A stretch of DNA of 64,000 bases from Bradyrhizobium sp. dw_411 (GCF_018449695.1 NZ_JAAVUY010000005.1:248001-312000), one strand, 5' to 3'; shown: positions 8,229 to 17,049, counted from the stretch's first letter. Numbers and translations: made by a program. The notes: a model not told the origin generated them from the sequence alone.

Positions 8229-9275
8229 ATGGCGACCAAGGCGGCGGCACTGGAACTGGTCCAACTGACGAAGATGTTCGGCAGTGTCACCGCCGTCGAT
8301 GCGATCAACCTGAAGATTCCGGCCGGCTCTTATTGCTGCCTGCTCGGACCGTCCGGTTGCGGCAAGACATCCACGCTGCGAATGATCGCCGGCCATGAAT
8401 ATGCAACGTCGGGCGACATCATCGTCGGACCCAAAAACGTAACCGACCTGCCGCCTGCCGAGCGCAGCACGGCGATGATGTTCCAGTCCTATGCGCTGTT
8501 TCCACATCTATCCGTGATCGACAATGTCGCCTTCGCCCTGAAGATGAAGGGCGTTGCCAAGGCAGAGCGCCACGCCGAAGCCCGAAAACTGCTCGAACTT
8601 GTCGACATGCAGGCCTATGCCGCAAGATTGCCGGCGCAACTTTCGGGCGGCCAGCAGCAGCGCGTGGCGCTGGCACGCGCACTCATCACATCTCCCCAGA
8701 TTCTGCTTCTGGATGAGCCACTTTCGGCGCTCGATCCGTTTTTGCGCCTGCGCATGCGAACCGAGTTGAAAAAACTGCAGCGCGAGCTTGGCATCTCCTT
8801 CATTCACGTCACCCACGGCCAGGACGAAGCCATGGCGTTGGCGGACATCGTGGTGCTGATGAATGGCGGACGGATCGAACAACAAGGCTCGCCGCGCGAC
8901 ATTTTCAATCATCCACGGACCGAGTTCACCGCCAAATTCATCGGCGGCCATAATGTCATTGCCGTGGGCGACGACACCTTCGCCGTTCGCAATGATCGCC
9001 TCATCCTGAAAGCTCCGGCCAAGGTCGCCACGGTCACCGACGGCCCTTCGATCCCGGGCATCGTCAACGAGGTCGAATACCAGGGCACTTACGTCCGCGT
9101 CGCGATCACTGTCGAAGGCAGCCCCGATATCTCCGCGCAACTTTCGGAAAGCGAGTTCGATACCGCAAATTATGCAGTCGGCGACCACGTCCTTGTCAGT
9201 TGGGATCCGGCCCAGGCCAGCCTGCTGAAGACCACCAGTTCTGCAACCCTCACGCCGTCAAAAACCGCGGCATGA
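8229..9275 (+). CDS. ABC transporter ATP-binding protein, polyamine (PotA) type
   Basis: Cytoplasmic ATPase of an importer, 348 residues. Walker A GPSGCGKTST is near residue 40, the Q-loop is in MFQSYALF, the signature LSGGQQQRVALARAL comes next, then Walker B ILLLDEPLSALD and the H-loop VTHGQDEA. The C-terminal ~100 residues form a TOBE-type regulatory domain. It is the first gene of a four-gene uptake operon (ATPase, binding protein, two permeases) whose fifth member is a racemase-like protein. The ligand is probably a small nitrogen compound, judged from the divergent ring hydrolase; true polyamine transport is the alternative. Confidence 0.93.
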   Translation: MATKAAALELVQLTKMFGSVTAVDAINLKIPAGSYCCLLGPSGCGKTSTLRMIAGHEYATSGDIIVGPKNVTDLPPAERSTAMMFQSYALFPHLSVIDNVAFALKMKGVAKAERHAEARKLLELVDMQAYAARLPAQLSGGQQQRVALARALITSPQILLLDEPLSALDPFLRLRMRTELKKLQRELGISFIHVTHGQDEAMALADIVVLMNGGRIEQQGSPRDIFNHPRTEFTAKFIGGHNVIAVGDDTFAVRNDRLILKAPAKVATVTDGPSIPGIVNEVEYQGTYVRVAITVEGSPDISAQLSESEFDTANYAVGDHVLVSWDPAQASLLKTTSSATLTPSKTAA

Positions 9276-9291
9276 CATTTAGGAGAGCGAC

Positions 9292-10581
9292 ATGAGCACG
9301 GTTTCGAAAAAAGGCGGTATCAACCGCCGTAATTTGCTGAAAGCCAGCGCTGGAGCGGTTGGCTTCGCTGCGGGCGCAGGCGCCATCACCGGGTTTCCCT
9401 ATGTCCATTCGGCCGAGCCGAAGGTGCTGCGCTATCTCGGAACCGCCGTGAATGAGGGCGACGAAATCGCCAAGAAGTGCATGGAAGATACCGGCATCAA
9501 AATCGAATACATCACGGCAACCACTGACGATGTGACCAAGCGCGTGATCACGCAGCCGAACTCGTTCGACGTGCTCGATACCGAATATTTCTCGCTGAAA
9601 AAGCTGGTCCCCTCCGGCAATATTTTCGCGCTCGATACCAAGAAGATCAAGGAATTCGACAACATCACGCCGGTCTTCACCAAGGGCCAGTTGGCGAACG
9701 GCAAGAAAATCGGCGCGCAGGGCACCGCTCCCTGGAAGGTGCTTTATCTGGAGGGCGCAAACTCCAAGAAATTCTCGGCCACACCCACCGAGTTCGTGAC
9801 GCTGATCCCGACCGTGTACAATGCCGATACGCTCGGCATCCGGCCCGACATCATCAAGCGCCCGATCGCATCGTGGAGCGAACTGCTCAACCCCGAATTC
9901 AAGGGCAAGGCGGCGATCCTGAATATTCCATCGATCGGCATCATGGATGCGGCGATGGTCGTCGAAGCCACCGGCCAGCATAAATACGAAGACAAGGGCA
10001 ACATGACCAAGGCCGAGATCGATCTCACCATGAAGATCATGACCGAAGCCAAGAAAGCCGGTCAGTTCCGCGCGTTCTGGAAGGACTTCAACGAATCCGT
10101 CAACCTGATGGCCTCGGGCGAAACGATTATCCAGTCGATGTGGTCCCCTGCCGTCACCAAAGTGCGATCGATGGGCATCGCCTGCACCTTCCAGCCGCTC
10201 AAGGAAGGCTATCGCTCCTGGGCTTCCGGATTCTGCGTCTCGAAGGCGGTTTCAGGACCGAAGCTCGACCTCGCCTATGAATTCGTCAACTGGTTCCTCT
10301 CGGGCTGGGCCGGCGCCTATCTCAATCGCCAAGGCTATTACTCCGCCGTTCTTTCCACCGCCAAGGCCAACATGACCGCCGACGAATGGGGTTACTGGAT
10401 GGAGGGCAAGGCGGCTGTCGGCGACATCAAGGCGCCCGACGGTACCGTCCTCGAAAAGGCCGGCGCGACGCGCGACGGCGGCTCCTTTGACGAGCGCATG
10501 GGTGCCGTGGCCTGCTGGAACGCCGTGATGGACGAGAACGATTACATGGTCCGCAAATGGAATGAATTCATCGCGGCCTGA
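9292..10581 (+). CDS. Extracellular solute-binding protein, PotD-like
   Basis: Periplasmic binding protein of 429 residues. A twin-arginine signal is seen at the N-terminus (INRRNLLKASAGAVGFAAGA), so export is probably by Tat after folding. The mature part begins near AEPKVLRYLGTAVNEGDE. It is longer than E. coli PotD (~350). It starts 16 bases after the ATPase stop behind a good GGAG site (AGGAGAGCGACATG). A strong hairpin follows the stop, which probably lowers transcription of the permeases relative to this gene. Confidence 0.92.
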   Translation: MSTVSKKGGINRRNLLKASAGAVGFAAGAGAITGFPYVHSAEPKVLRYLGTAVNEGDEIAKKCMEDTGIKIEYITATTDDVTKRVITQPNSFDVLDTEYFSLKKLVPSGNIFALDTKKIKEFDNITPVFTKGQLANGKKIGAQGTAPWKVLYLEGANSKKFSATPTEFVTLIPTVYNADTLGIRPDIIKRPIASWSELLNPEFKGKAAILNIPSIGIMDAAMVVEATGQHKYEDKGNMTKAEIDLTMKIMTEAKKAGQFRAFWKDFNESVNLMASGETIIQSMWSPAVTKVRSMGIACTFQPLKEGYRSWASGFCVSKAVSGPKLDLAYEFVNWFLSGWAGAYLNRQGYYSAVLSTAKANMTADEWGYWMEGKAAVGDIKAPDGTVLEKAGATRDGGSFDERMGAVACWNAVMDENDYMVRKWNEFIAA

Positions 10582-10592
10582 CGCCATCCTTC

Positions 10593-10627
10593 GGACTTGC
10601 CGCACATCGCGTGCGGCAAGTCCTTTT
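10593..10627 (+). terminator. Intra-operon terminator/attenuating hairpin
   Basis: Perfect 13-bp stem (GGACTTGCCGCAC / GTGCGGCAAGTCC) with a 5-base loop, followed by TTTT. It sits between the binding-protein gene and the permease genes of the same operon. Such hairpins commonly keep binding-protein message in excess of permease message. Confidence 0.8.
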
Positions 10628-10651
10628 CTGTGACGCAAGATCGACCTCTCC

Positions 10652-11533
10652 ATGACGCAAGACCGCAAATCCTTCATTGGCTGGCTGCAGGCCGGGCCAA
10701 TGATGTTGATCTTCGCGCTGTTCTTCCTTTTGCCGCTCGTCTTTGTGACCATCGTAAGCGCGTGGGATTACAACGAATATGAGATGATCCCCGCGTTCAG
10801 CCTGCGCGGCTATACCGATACGTTCGAAGGATGCATCGCCGATCTGCCGGAGCTGTGCACCATCCTGAAGACCTATCTCAAAACCGTGAAATTGTGCCTG
10901 CTGACGTGGAGCCTGACGCTCTTCATCGGATTCACGGTCGCCTACTTCCTCGCCTTCCATGTCCGGTCCAAGACCTGGCAGATCGTGCTTACTCTATTGT
11001 GCACCATCCCGTTCTGGACCTCGAATGTGATCCGCATGATAGCCTGGATTCCTCTTCTGGGCCGCAACGGTCTGGTGAACAAGGGCCTGCAGGGCATGGG
11101 GCTGATTCATCAGCCGCTGGAATGGCTGCTGTTCTCCGAATTCTCCGTGGTACTGGCCCTCGTCCACCTCTTCACCTTCTTCATGGTGGTGCCGATTTTC
11201 AACTCGATGATCCGCATCGACAAGCGCTTGATCGAAGCTGCCTACGATGCCGGCGCCACGGGATGGCAGACGCTGGTGAACATCATCATCCCCCTAGCCA
11301 AACCGGGCATCGTCATCGGCTCGATCTTCGTGATCACGATCGTGATGGGCGATTTCGTCACCATCGGCGTGATGGGCGGCCAGCAGATTCCCTCGGCGGG
11401 CAAGATCATCGAGGCGCGCCTCAATGCGTTGCAGTTTCCGGCCGCCGCCGCCAATGCGGTGATCCTGCTCGGCATCACCATCCTGATCATTTCCTCGCTG
11501 ACCCGGATCGTCGATATCCGCAGGGAATTGTGA
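10652..11533 (+). CDS. ABC transporter permease, PotB type
   Basis: Inner-membrane permease of 293 residues with six hydrophobic spans. The cytoplasmic coupling segment is DKRLIEAAYDAGATGWQTLVN-IIIPLAKPG, the EAA motif of binding-protein-dependent permeases. The ATG at 10652 follows a long leader after the hairpin. The stop at 11531-11533 is one base before the next start. It works as a heterodimer with the following permease. Confidence 0.92.
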   Translation: MTQDRKSFIGWLQAGPMMLIFALFFLLPLVFVTIVSAWDYNEYEMIPAFSLRGYTDTFEGCIADLPELCTILKTYLKTVKLCLLTWSLTLFIGFTVAYFLAFHVRSKTWQIVLTLLCTIPFWTSNVIRMIAWIPLLGRNGLVNKGLQGMGLIHQPLEWLLFSEFSVVLALVHLFTFFMVVPIFNSMIRIDKRLIEAAYDAGATGWQTLVNIIIPLAKPGIVIGSIFVITIVMGDFVTIGVMGGQQIPSAGKIIEARLNALQFPAAAANAVILLGITILIISSLTRIVDIRREL

Positions 11534-11534
11534 G

Positions 11535-12410
11535 ATGGGCGACAGGAGATCAAAATCCTTCTATTTCCTCGGGGCGTTTTTCATCGCCTATGTGCTGTTT
11601 CTCTACGGGCCGATGTTTGCGATCTACATTCTGTCGTTTCAGGGACCTGACGGCGGCCTGACGTTTCCGATGAACGGCGTTTCGCTGGTGTGGTTCGGCA
11701 AGGTGTTCTCTGGCGGCGGCATCGTCGATATCGGCGCCGCCTTTAAACGGTCGCTCAAGCTTGGTCTCGTCGTCATGATCCTGACGGTGCTGATTTCGGT
11801 TTCGGCCGGGATGGCGTTCCGCAAGGCTTTTCGCGGATCGACGATCCTGTTTTATGTCGCGATCGCGAGCCTGATCATGCCGTCGATCATCACCTCGCTG
11901 GGTATCGCGCTGGAATTCCGGCTGCTGGACGATTTCATCGTCAAGCACAGCGAAGGCTGGACCACCGCGATGGGGCTTTTCACGTCGGGCCTCGGCGCGC
12001 ATCTGACCTGGACATTGCCATTTGGACTGCTGATCATGTTTGCGATCTTCAACCGGTTCGATGGCCGGCTGGAGGAAGCGGCGCGCGATCTCGGCGCGAC
12101 ACCGTGGCAGACCTTCCGGCATGTCGTGCTGCCGATCATCCTGCCATCGGTCGTCGGCATAGGCCTGTTCGGCTTCACTCTGTCGTGGGACGAGCTGGCG
12201 CGCTCCAGCCAGGCGATCGGCTCGGTCAATACGTTGCCGCTGGAATTGCAGGGGCTGACGACGACGGTGACAAAACCGGACATTTACGCGCTGGGATCGA
12301 TCACCAGCGCGGTGTCGTTTCTCGTCATCTTCCTTGCGTTGATCGTTATTCTCGTGCTGCAGGCCCGGCAGCGACGCCACGGATCGGACGCCGGCCAGGG
12401 AATGGTGTAA
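11535..12410 (+). CDS. ABC transporter permease, PotC type
   Basis: Inner-membrane permease of 291 residues with about six spans. The EAA motif reads LEEAARDLGATPWQTFRHVVLP. The start ATG follows the previous stop by one base (TGAGATG), so coupling is expected. With the preceding gene it forms the transmembrane channel of the importer. The C-terminus ends with a basic, cytoplasmic tail. Confidence 0.92.
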   Translation: MGDRRSKSFYFLGAFFIAYVLFLYGPMFAIYILSFQGPDGGLTFPMNGVSLVWFGKVFSGGGIVDIGAAFKRSLKLGLVVMILTVLISVSAGMAFRKAFRGSTILFYVAIASLIMPSIITSLGIALEFRLLDDFIVKHSEGWTTAMGLFTSGLGAHLTWTLPFGLLIMFAIFNRFDGRLEEAARDLGATPWQTFRHVVLPIILPSVVGIGLFGFTLSWDELARSSQAIGSVNTLPLELQGLTTTVTKPDIYALGSITSAVSFLVIFLALIVILVLQARQRRHGSDAGQGMV

Positions 12411-12421
12411 GACTTGGGGCC

Positions 12422-13156
12422 ATGCGCATCCTTGTCGTCAATCCCAACACCACGGCCGCGATGACCGAGAAGATCGGTCGCGCCGCGCGTGCCGTCGCTG
12501 CTTCCGGGACTGAGATCATCGCCGTCAATCCGCCGGACGGGCCCGTTTCGATCGAGGGCTATTATGACGAGGCATTTTCGGTGCCGGGACTGCTGGCCGA
12601 AATCGCCAAGGGCGAAGCGTCAGGGGTTTCCGCCCACATCATTGCCTGCTTCGATGACACCGGGCTTGAAGCCGCGCGCAGCCTGGCGTCCGCGCCAGTC
12701 ATCGGAATCGGCGAGGCTGCGTTTCATCTAGCGTCAATGCTCGGTCATCGCTTTGCGGTTGTCACGACGCTGTCGCGTTCCATTGCCGCGATCGAAACCA
12801 ATCTTCTGAAGTACGGACTGGCATCGCGCTGCGCAAAAGTCCGGGCATGTGAAGTACCGGTGCTTGCGCTCGACGATCCCGCCTCCAACGCTTCGGCGCA
12901 GATCAGCGCGGAAATCGAACGCGCCAAGCGCGAGGACAATGCCGAGGTGATCGTGCTCGGATGTGCAGGGATGGCCGACCTTGCCGCGCGGCTGTCGGAG
13001 CAGCACAGCCTGCCCGTGATCGATGGCGTCGCGAGCGCGGTTAAACTGGCCGAAGCCCTGGGCGCGCTGGGTCTCAAGACCTCCAAGATCAGGGCATATG
13101 CAGCACCGCTGCCGAAAACCTATTTGGGATCCCAGGCGCCGTTTGAGCCGCGTTGA
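12422..13156 (+). CDS. Aspartate/glutamate (hydantoin) racemase family protein
   Basis: Cytoplasmic enzyme of 244 residues of the cofactor-independent Asp/Glu racemase superfamily, closest in layout to hydantoin racemases. The N-terminus MRILVVNPNTTAAMTEKI is the family's opening strand-turn. The two catalytic cysteines are seen in IIACFDDTGLEAAR and VIVLGCAGMADLAARL. It follows the permease stop by 11 bases and is the last gene of the operon. Next to a ring-opening hydrolase and an importer, it fits catabolism of cyclic ureides. Some family members are not racemases (for example maleate isomerase or decarboxylase), so the reaction is inferred. Confidence 0.85.
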   Translation: MRILVVNPNTTAAMTEKIGRAARAVAASGTEIIAVNPPDGPVSIEGYYDEAFSVPGLLAEIAKGEASGVSAHIIACFDDTGLEAARSLASAPVIGIGEAAFHLASMLGHRFAVVTTLSRSIAAIETNLLKYGLASRCAKVRACEVPVLALDDPASNASAQISAEIERAKREDNAEVIVLGCAGMADLAARLSEQHSLPVIDGVASAVKLAEALGALGLKTSKIRAYAAPLPKTYLGSQAPFEPR

Positions 13157-13201
13157 TGCGGCAGGCCGGGACCTGATCCCTGCACGCAGGTCAATCGAGC
13201 G

Positions 13202-14170
13202 TCAGTCCTGCTGCTTGAGCCCTGCCGAATCGACCGCCTTGGCCCACAGCGGCAAATCACGACCGATCCTTGCCGCGAAATCGGCGCTTGAGCCGACATC
13301 GGGTTCAACCCCAAGCGTCTCGAACTGTTTTGTCACAGCCGGCTCCCGAAGATGATCGGTCAGCGAAGCCGTCACCCGCTTGGCGATTTCCTCAGGCAAA
13401 CCCGCCGGCCCGACCAGGCCGTTCCAGGTCGTGGTCTCGAAATTCCCGATGCCGCTTTCAGCCACCGTCGGGGTGTCCGGCAGTTGCGCGACGCGGGCTT
13501 TGCTGGTGACGGCCACGATCCTGATATTCGGGTTAGTCGACTGCGCCAAAGCTTCGGACAGATTCGCGAACATCATCGAGACGCGGCCGCCAATCACGTC
13601 GTTCAGCGCCGGCCCGTTGCCTTGATAAGGGATGTGAGCAGCCTCGGCACCGATGGCCTTGAAGAACATCGCGCCCGACAGATGGCTGATGCTGCCCACA
13701 CCCGCGGACGCATAAGTGAGTTTGCCGCCATTCGCGCGCGCATAGGCGATAATCTCCGGGAGAGTCTGCGCGGGAATCGAACGGCTCACCACCAGTACAA
13801 ATGGATTGGTTGCGATATTCTTGATCGGTGTGAAATCCTTGACCGGATCGAAGTCCAGCTTCTGCAGCGCCGGCAAGACCACCAGTTGCGGCGCGGCTGC
13901 GATCATCAGCGTGTATCCGTCCGGCTCGGCGCGGGCGACCATGCGCGCGGCGATGGCTCCGTTTGCACCGGTACGATTGGTGACGATAAAGGCCTGCCCG
14001 AAGGTTTTCTGCAGATGTTCGGCGGCGATGCGCGCAATCACGTCGGTGTTACCGCCGGCGGCGAACGGAACGACGATTGTGACCGTGTGCGTCGGCCATT
14101 CGGCAGCGTAAGCACAGCCAGCCGAGAGAAAACTCACCGCGAGCGCCGTACTGAATATTGTTTTTATCAT
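13202..14170 (-). CDS. Tripartite tricarboxylate transporter receptor (Bug family)
   Basis: Periplasmic solute receptor, 322 residues. The start at 14170 is chosen because it opens with a signal peptide (MIKTIFSTALAVSFLSAGCAYA); the frame itself reaches 14233. Family features: WPTHTVTIVVPFAAGGNTDVIAR, NRTGANGAIAARMVARAEPDGYT, PYQGNGPALNDVIGGRVSMMF and the GLVGPAGLPEEI segment. Bug receptors bind carboxylates and deliver them to TctAB permeases, or act as orphan sensors; no tctA/tctB is in the window, so it is an orphan here. It converges with the racemase gene and is divergent from an FAD monooxygenase. Confidence 0.92.
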   Translation of the reverse strand: MIKTIFSTALAVSFLSAGCAYAAEWPTHTVTIVVPFAAGGNTDVIARIAAEHLQKTFGQAFIVTNRTGANGAIAARMVARAEPDGYTLMIAAAPQLVVLPALQKLDFDPVKDFTPIKNIATNPFVLVVSRSIPAQTLPEIIAYARANGGKLTYASAGVGSISHLSGAMFFKAIGAEAAHIPYQGNGPALNDVIGGRVSMMFANLSEALAQSTNPNIRIVAVTSKARVAQLPDTPTVAESGIGNFETTTWNGLVGPAGLPEEIAKRVTASLTDHLREPAVTKQFETLGVEPDVGSSADFAARIGRDLPLWAKAVDSAGLKQQD

Positions 14171-14209
14171 CCCGCAGCGAATGCGGGATCGGTGCACGGC
14201 ATTCCTTGA

Positions 14210-14228
14210 CATATTATCAGACAATATG
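14210..14228. promoter_or_regulatory. Inverted repeat between divergent genes, candidate operator
   Basis: CATATT and AATATG arms separated by 7 bases, in the 124-base spacer between the Bug receptor (start 14170) and the FAD monooxygenase (start 14295). An AT-rich palindrome at this position could bind a regulator controlling both genes. No regulator gene is adjacent. Confidence 0.4.
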
Positions 14229-14294
14229 AACAACTGCCGTTAAGTCAATTCACTTCAGACCCTTTGAAACCCTTTGCGATCACCTGGTGACCGA

Positions 14295-15512
14295 ATGGAT
14301 GAGTTCGACGTCGCGGTGATCGGAGCCGGACCTGTTGGCGTCATTTGCGCGCTCGCATTGGCGAGGCTTGGTCACTCCGTCCTGCTCGTCGAGGCGGAAC
14401 CGTCCGTCAATCGCAGTCCTCGCGCGGCGACGACCCATCCTGCGACGCTCGAAATGCTCGCCGAACTCGATCTCGTGACTGACGTCATCGAGTCCGGCGT
14501 GGTCGCGCGATACTTCCAGTTCTGGGATCGCCCTAGTGGCCGGATGATCGCGCAATTCGATCACCATATCCTGTCAAAGGACACGCCCTACCCTTTCGTC
14601 GTGCAATGCGAACAGCACAAGATCGCCAATTTCGGACTGGCGCGCCTGCGGACCATGCCCAATGCCAGTGTCGCGATGCAAACGCGTGCGTCAGACTTTT
14701 CCGATGACGGCGAACGCGTCAGCCTCGCGCTTGCGTCGCACGACGGGACGGAACGTCGCGTCACGGCGTCGTATCTGGTGGGCTGCGATGGCGGCCGAAG
14801 TTTCGTCCGCAAAGGCTTAGGGATTGAGTTTGAGGGCTTCACGCATCCCGAGCGGTTTATCGTGCTGACGACCCCGTTCGATTTCGAAGCCGACAAAGGA
14901 TTTTGCTATCGCAACTATTTTTCTGATCCCGATGAATGGGCCAATCTGTTCAAGGTTGCCGGCGACGACCTGCGTGGTTTGTGGCGGGTGGTATTTCCGA
15001 CAAGAGTCAACGAGACCGACGAGCAGGCATTGTCCGACTCCGCGGTCCAGCATCGCCTGCAGAAATTCTTTCCGCTTGGCCGCCCCTATGAGGTGACCCA
15101 CCGGAACATTTACAACGTGCATCAGCGTGTGGCCGCGTCGTTTCGCAGGGGTCGTGTGATGCTCGCCGGCGACGCCGCGCATGTGAACAATCCCATCGGC
15201 GGGCTCGGCATGAATTTCGGCATTCATGATGCTGTCAGTCTTGCCGCGTCAATCGACGCGGTGCTGAAAGGCGGAACTGAAGCCGGCCTCGACGCCTATG
15301 ACCGTGTGCGGCGCCCGCTCAACGTCGAATTCGTGCAAAGCCAGACTATTCAGAACAAGAAGCGCCTCGAGGAAAAAGATCCTGCGGTGCGGGAGAAGAA
15401 CTTCGCCGATCTCGCTGCGACCGCGGCCGATCCCGTTCGGCACCGCGCATTTTTAATGCGCACCTCGTTGCTGGAGAGTGTTCGCACCAGCCCCGGCCAA
15501 ACGTCTCGGTGA
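14295..15512 (+). CDS. FAD-dependent aromatic-ring monooxygenase (phenol hydroxylase/MhpA type)
   Basis: NAD(P)H- and FAD-dependent hydroxylase of the PheA/TfdB/MhpA class, 405 residues from the ATG at 14295; an in-frame TTG at 14274 would add seven. GxGxxG is seen at the N-terminus (VAVIGAGPVGVICALALARLG), the middle motif in YLVGCDGGRSFVRKGLG, and GRVMLAGDAAHVNNPIGGLGMNFGIHDA as the FAD GD motif. It lacks the long C-terminal thioredoxin-like domain of phenol hydroxylases. The divergent Bug receptor may bring in its substrate; the substrate itself is unknown. Confidence 0.88.
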   Translation: MDEFDVAVIGAGPVGVICALALARLGHSVLLVEAEPSVNRSPRAATTHPATLEMLAELDLVTDVIESGVVARYFQFWDRPSGRMIAQFDHHILSKDTPYPFVVQCEQHKIANFGLARLRTMPNASVAMQTRASDFSDDGERVSLALASHDGTERRVTASYLVGCDGGRSFVRKGLGIEFEGFTHPERFIVLTTPFDFEADKGFCYRNYFSDPDEWANLFKVAGDDLRGLWRVVFPTRVNETDEQALSDSAVQHRLQKFFPLGRPYEVTHRNIYNVHQRVAASFRRGRVMLAGDAAHVNNPIGGLGMNFGIHDAVSLAASIDAVLKGGTEAGLDAYDRVRRPLNVEFVQSQTIQNKKRLEEKDPAVREKNFADLAATAADPVRHRAFLMRTSLLESVRTSPGQTSR

Positions 15513-15824
15513 TGAGGCATCCCATAATTGTCGCGGCGGTTCCATCCCCGCGTGAAAGCGAGCGATCGCATGGAACTTGAAAGTAGTTGCTTTTGACCCG
15601 CTATATGTCAGGTCTCGTGCACAAAGCGAAATAGCCGCCGCTTCTTGGCCTGTTCTAATTTTCGCATTAGCGATTGGTTCCAACCTATTGTTAATATTTT
15701 GTTCTCGCGCCGTTATGTCGGGAAGCGTACACTATCGTGCGTCACAGCCCGGTATATGGCTTCCATCTGTGATGAGAACGCCCGGTCGCGCTCCCGCCTT
15801 CCTCTTACGGAAAAGGAGCGCGCC

Positions 15825-16034
15825 ATGTTTAACCGGCGGCGTTTCAGACAATCAGTACCTCTCCGAGATCGACTGATTTCGTTTGCCAATGAGGTTCGGA
15901 TGAAGGCCGATCTCTTGCCACCCGGCCGTGAGCGGGACGACCTGTTGAAGAAGGAACGACAGGCCGACACAGCCTCTCACTTGAACGATTGGGCCGACTC
16001 GCCGGGATTGCAGCCACCCAAGTTTAAGGGTTGA
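15825..16034 (+). CDS. Small conserved hypothetical protein
   Basis: 69 residues, starting MFNRRRFRQSVPLRDRL, behind a strong AAAAGGAG site (15812-15819). The longer frame reaching back to 15645 has no such site. The sequence is basic and helical with LLPPGRERDDLLKKERQADT and ending in DWADSPGLQPPKFKG. From memory, proteins of this exact pattern are frequent paralogues in Bradyrhizobium; no function is known to me. The 15513-15824 spacer upstream shows nothing else. Confidence 0.8.
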   Translation: MFNRRRFRQSVPLRDRLISFANEVRMKADLLPPGRERDDLLKKERQADTASHLNDWADSPGLQPPKFKG

Positions 16035-16040
16035 GCGATC

Positions 16041-16151
16041 ATGGGCCCGGTACGAGCAACCCGCGAGACCATGCTCCTCGCCGCCTCGGTCGCCTGGTGC
16101 ACCGTGCTGGCTTGCAGCCTGCTTTATGTGGTCTTGATCGCAGCGCTGTGA
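16041..16151 (+). CDS. 36-residue membrane peptide
   Basis: Very short ORF beginning MGPVRATRETMLLAAS, with a single hydrophobic helix (about residues 11-36) running to the stop. It starts 6 bases after the stop of the preceding small protein (TTGAGCGATCATG), so co-translation is plausible. Function unknown; small single-span peptides often act as modulators of membrane complexes, which is speculation here. Confidence 0.5.
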   Translation: MGPVRATRETMLLAASVAWCTVLACSLLYVVLIAAL

Positions 16152-16279
16152 GCGCCGCCTCGGTTGGCGATCTTTTTTAGATCTGCACCAGTTCATTTTG
16201 AACTGCCGACTTTGATGGCGCTGCGCGATTGATACTGCCGCAAGATAACACACAAGATCGACACCACCGGAGCGGTTGC

Positions 16280-16317
16280 AAAAAAAAACGGCCCCAGCGC
16301 AGAGCCCCAGAGCCGTT
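16280..16317 (-). terminator. Rho-independent terminator of the Met-rich protein gene
   Basis: On the minus strand, AACGGC pairs with GCCGTT around a GC-rich interior, followed by nine T residues (A run at 16280-16288 on +). It lies about 20 bases after the stop of the gene at 16337. Confidence 0.75.
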
Positions 16318-16336
16318 GATGATGGCAGGCGCGCGA

Positions 16337-16606
16337 TTACTTGGTCATGCCGCCCTTGTTCATGGAATCGTTCTTCATGCCATCCTTTGACATCGAGCCG
16401 TCGGTCATGCCGTCCTTCTTCATGTTCTCACCGGTGGTGCCCTTGTTCATCGTGCCCTTTTCCATGGCACCGCCCTTATCCATGGAACCGTTGGTCATGC
16501 CAGGCTTATTCATGTTGTCTTGTTGACCGGTGGGTCCTGTACCCTGCGCAAATGCCGAGCCGCACATGAGGGTCAAGGCGGCGGTCGCAATAAGAATTTT
16601 CTTCAT
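16337..16606 (-). CDS. Small secreted Met/Gly/Lys-repeat protein
   Basis: 89 residues. The start at 16606 is chosen because it opens with a clear signal peptide (MKKILIATAALTLMCGSAFA). The mature part is a low-complexity run of short motifs of the type (D/N)(G)SM-x-KDGM and MNKGGMTK, with about one Met every four to five residues. Periplasmic or extracellular location is likely. Related pentapeptide MKDGM-like proteins occur in rhizobia; methionine-rich periplasmic peptides can bind copper or scavenge oxidants, which is inference. It has its own terminator, so it is probably monocistronic. Confidence 0.8.
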   Translation of the reverse strand: MKKILIATAALTLMCGSAFAQGTGPTGQQDNMNKPGMTNGSMDKGGAMEKGTMNKGTTGENMKKDGMTDGSMSKDGMKNDSMNKGGMTK

Positions 16607-17049
16607 CAGTAACTCCGTCGGGTTAAATTCACCCGCGATAAGTCGGCCTGACGGCAGGCGTTCCTGTTTTCCTTCATCTATATGTTTTGCGGGAATTGAA
16701 ACTAATCGCCTGTGCGCTCGTGAGTGGCACAACGCGGAAGGTTCTGATCTGCCATTGCGCGTCTCGCCGATCAGGATGGGCGCGGCCCGCTTGGGCAAGC
16801 CCTTTCCGGCTTTCAGCCCAATAAATCACCACCCTGCCCATTATCTCAGCCAAAAAACCTACGATTCGTAGGAAATTTCGGCAGACTGGCGGGCGCGCGT
16901 TGTTTGAGAGCCGCGCCTTTGAGCTTACAGTCGCCCCATCAGCAGGATGGGCAGATGAGTGTATGGAAGTCGCCGTGCGACATTTCGATGTGTGAAAGTC
17001 GACAGCGGCGATCCCTCTCATTTTTGATTTCAGCCAGGCGGATTACGGC

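Noticed and set aside
11550..12380. 276-residue minus-strand frame opposite the PotC-type permease
   Set aside because: Composition rich in Arg, Gln, Asp and His typical of antisense to membrane protein genes; no motif.
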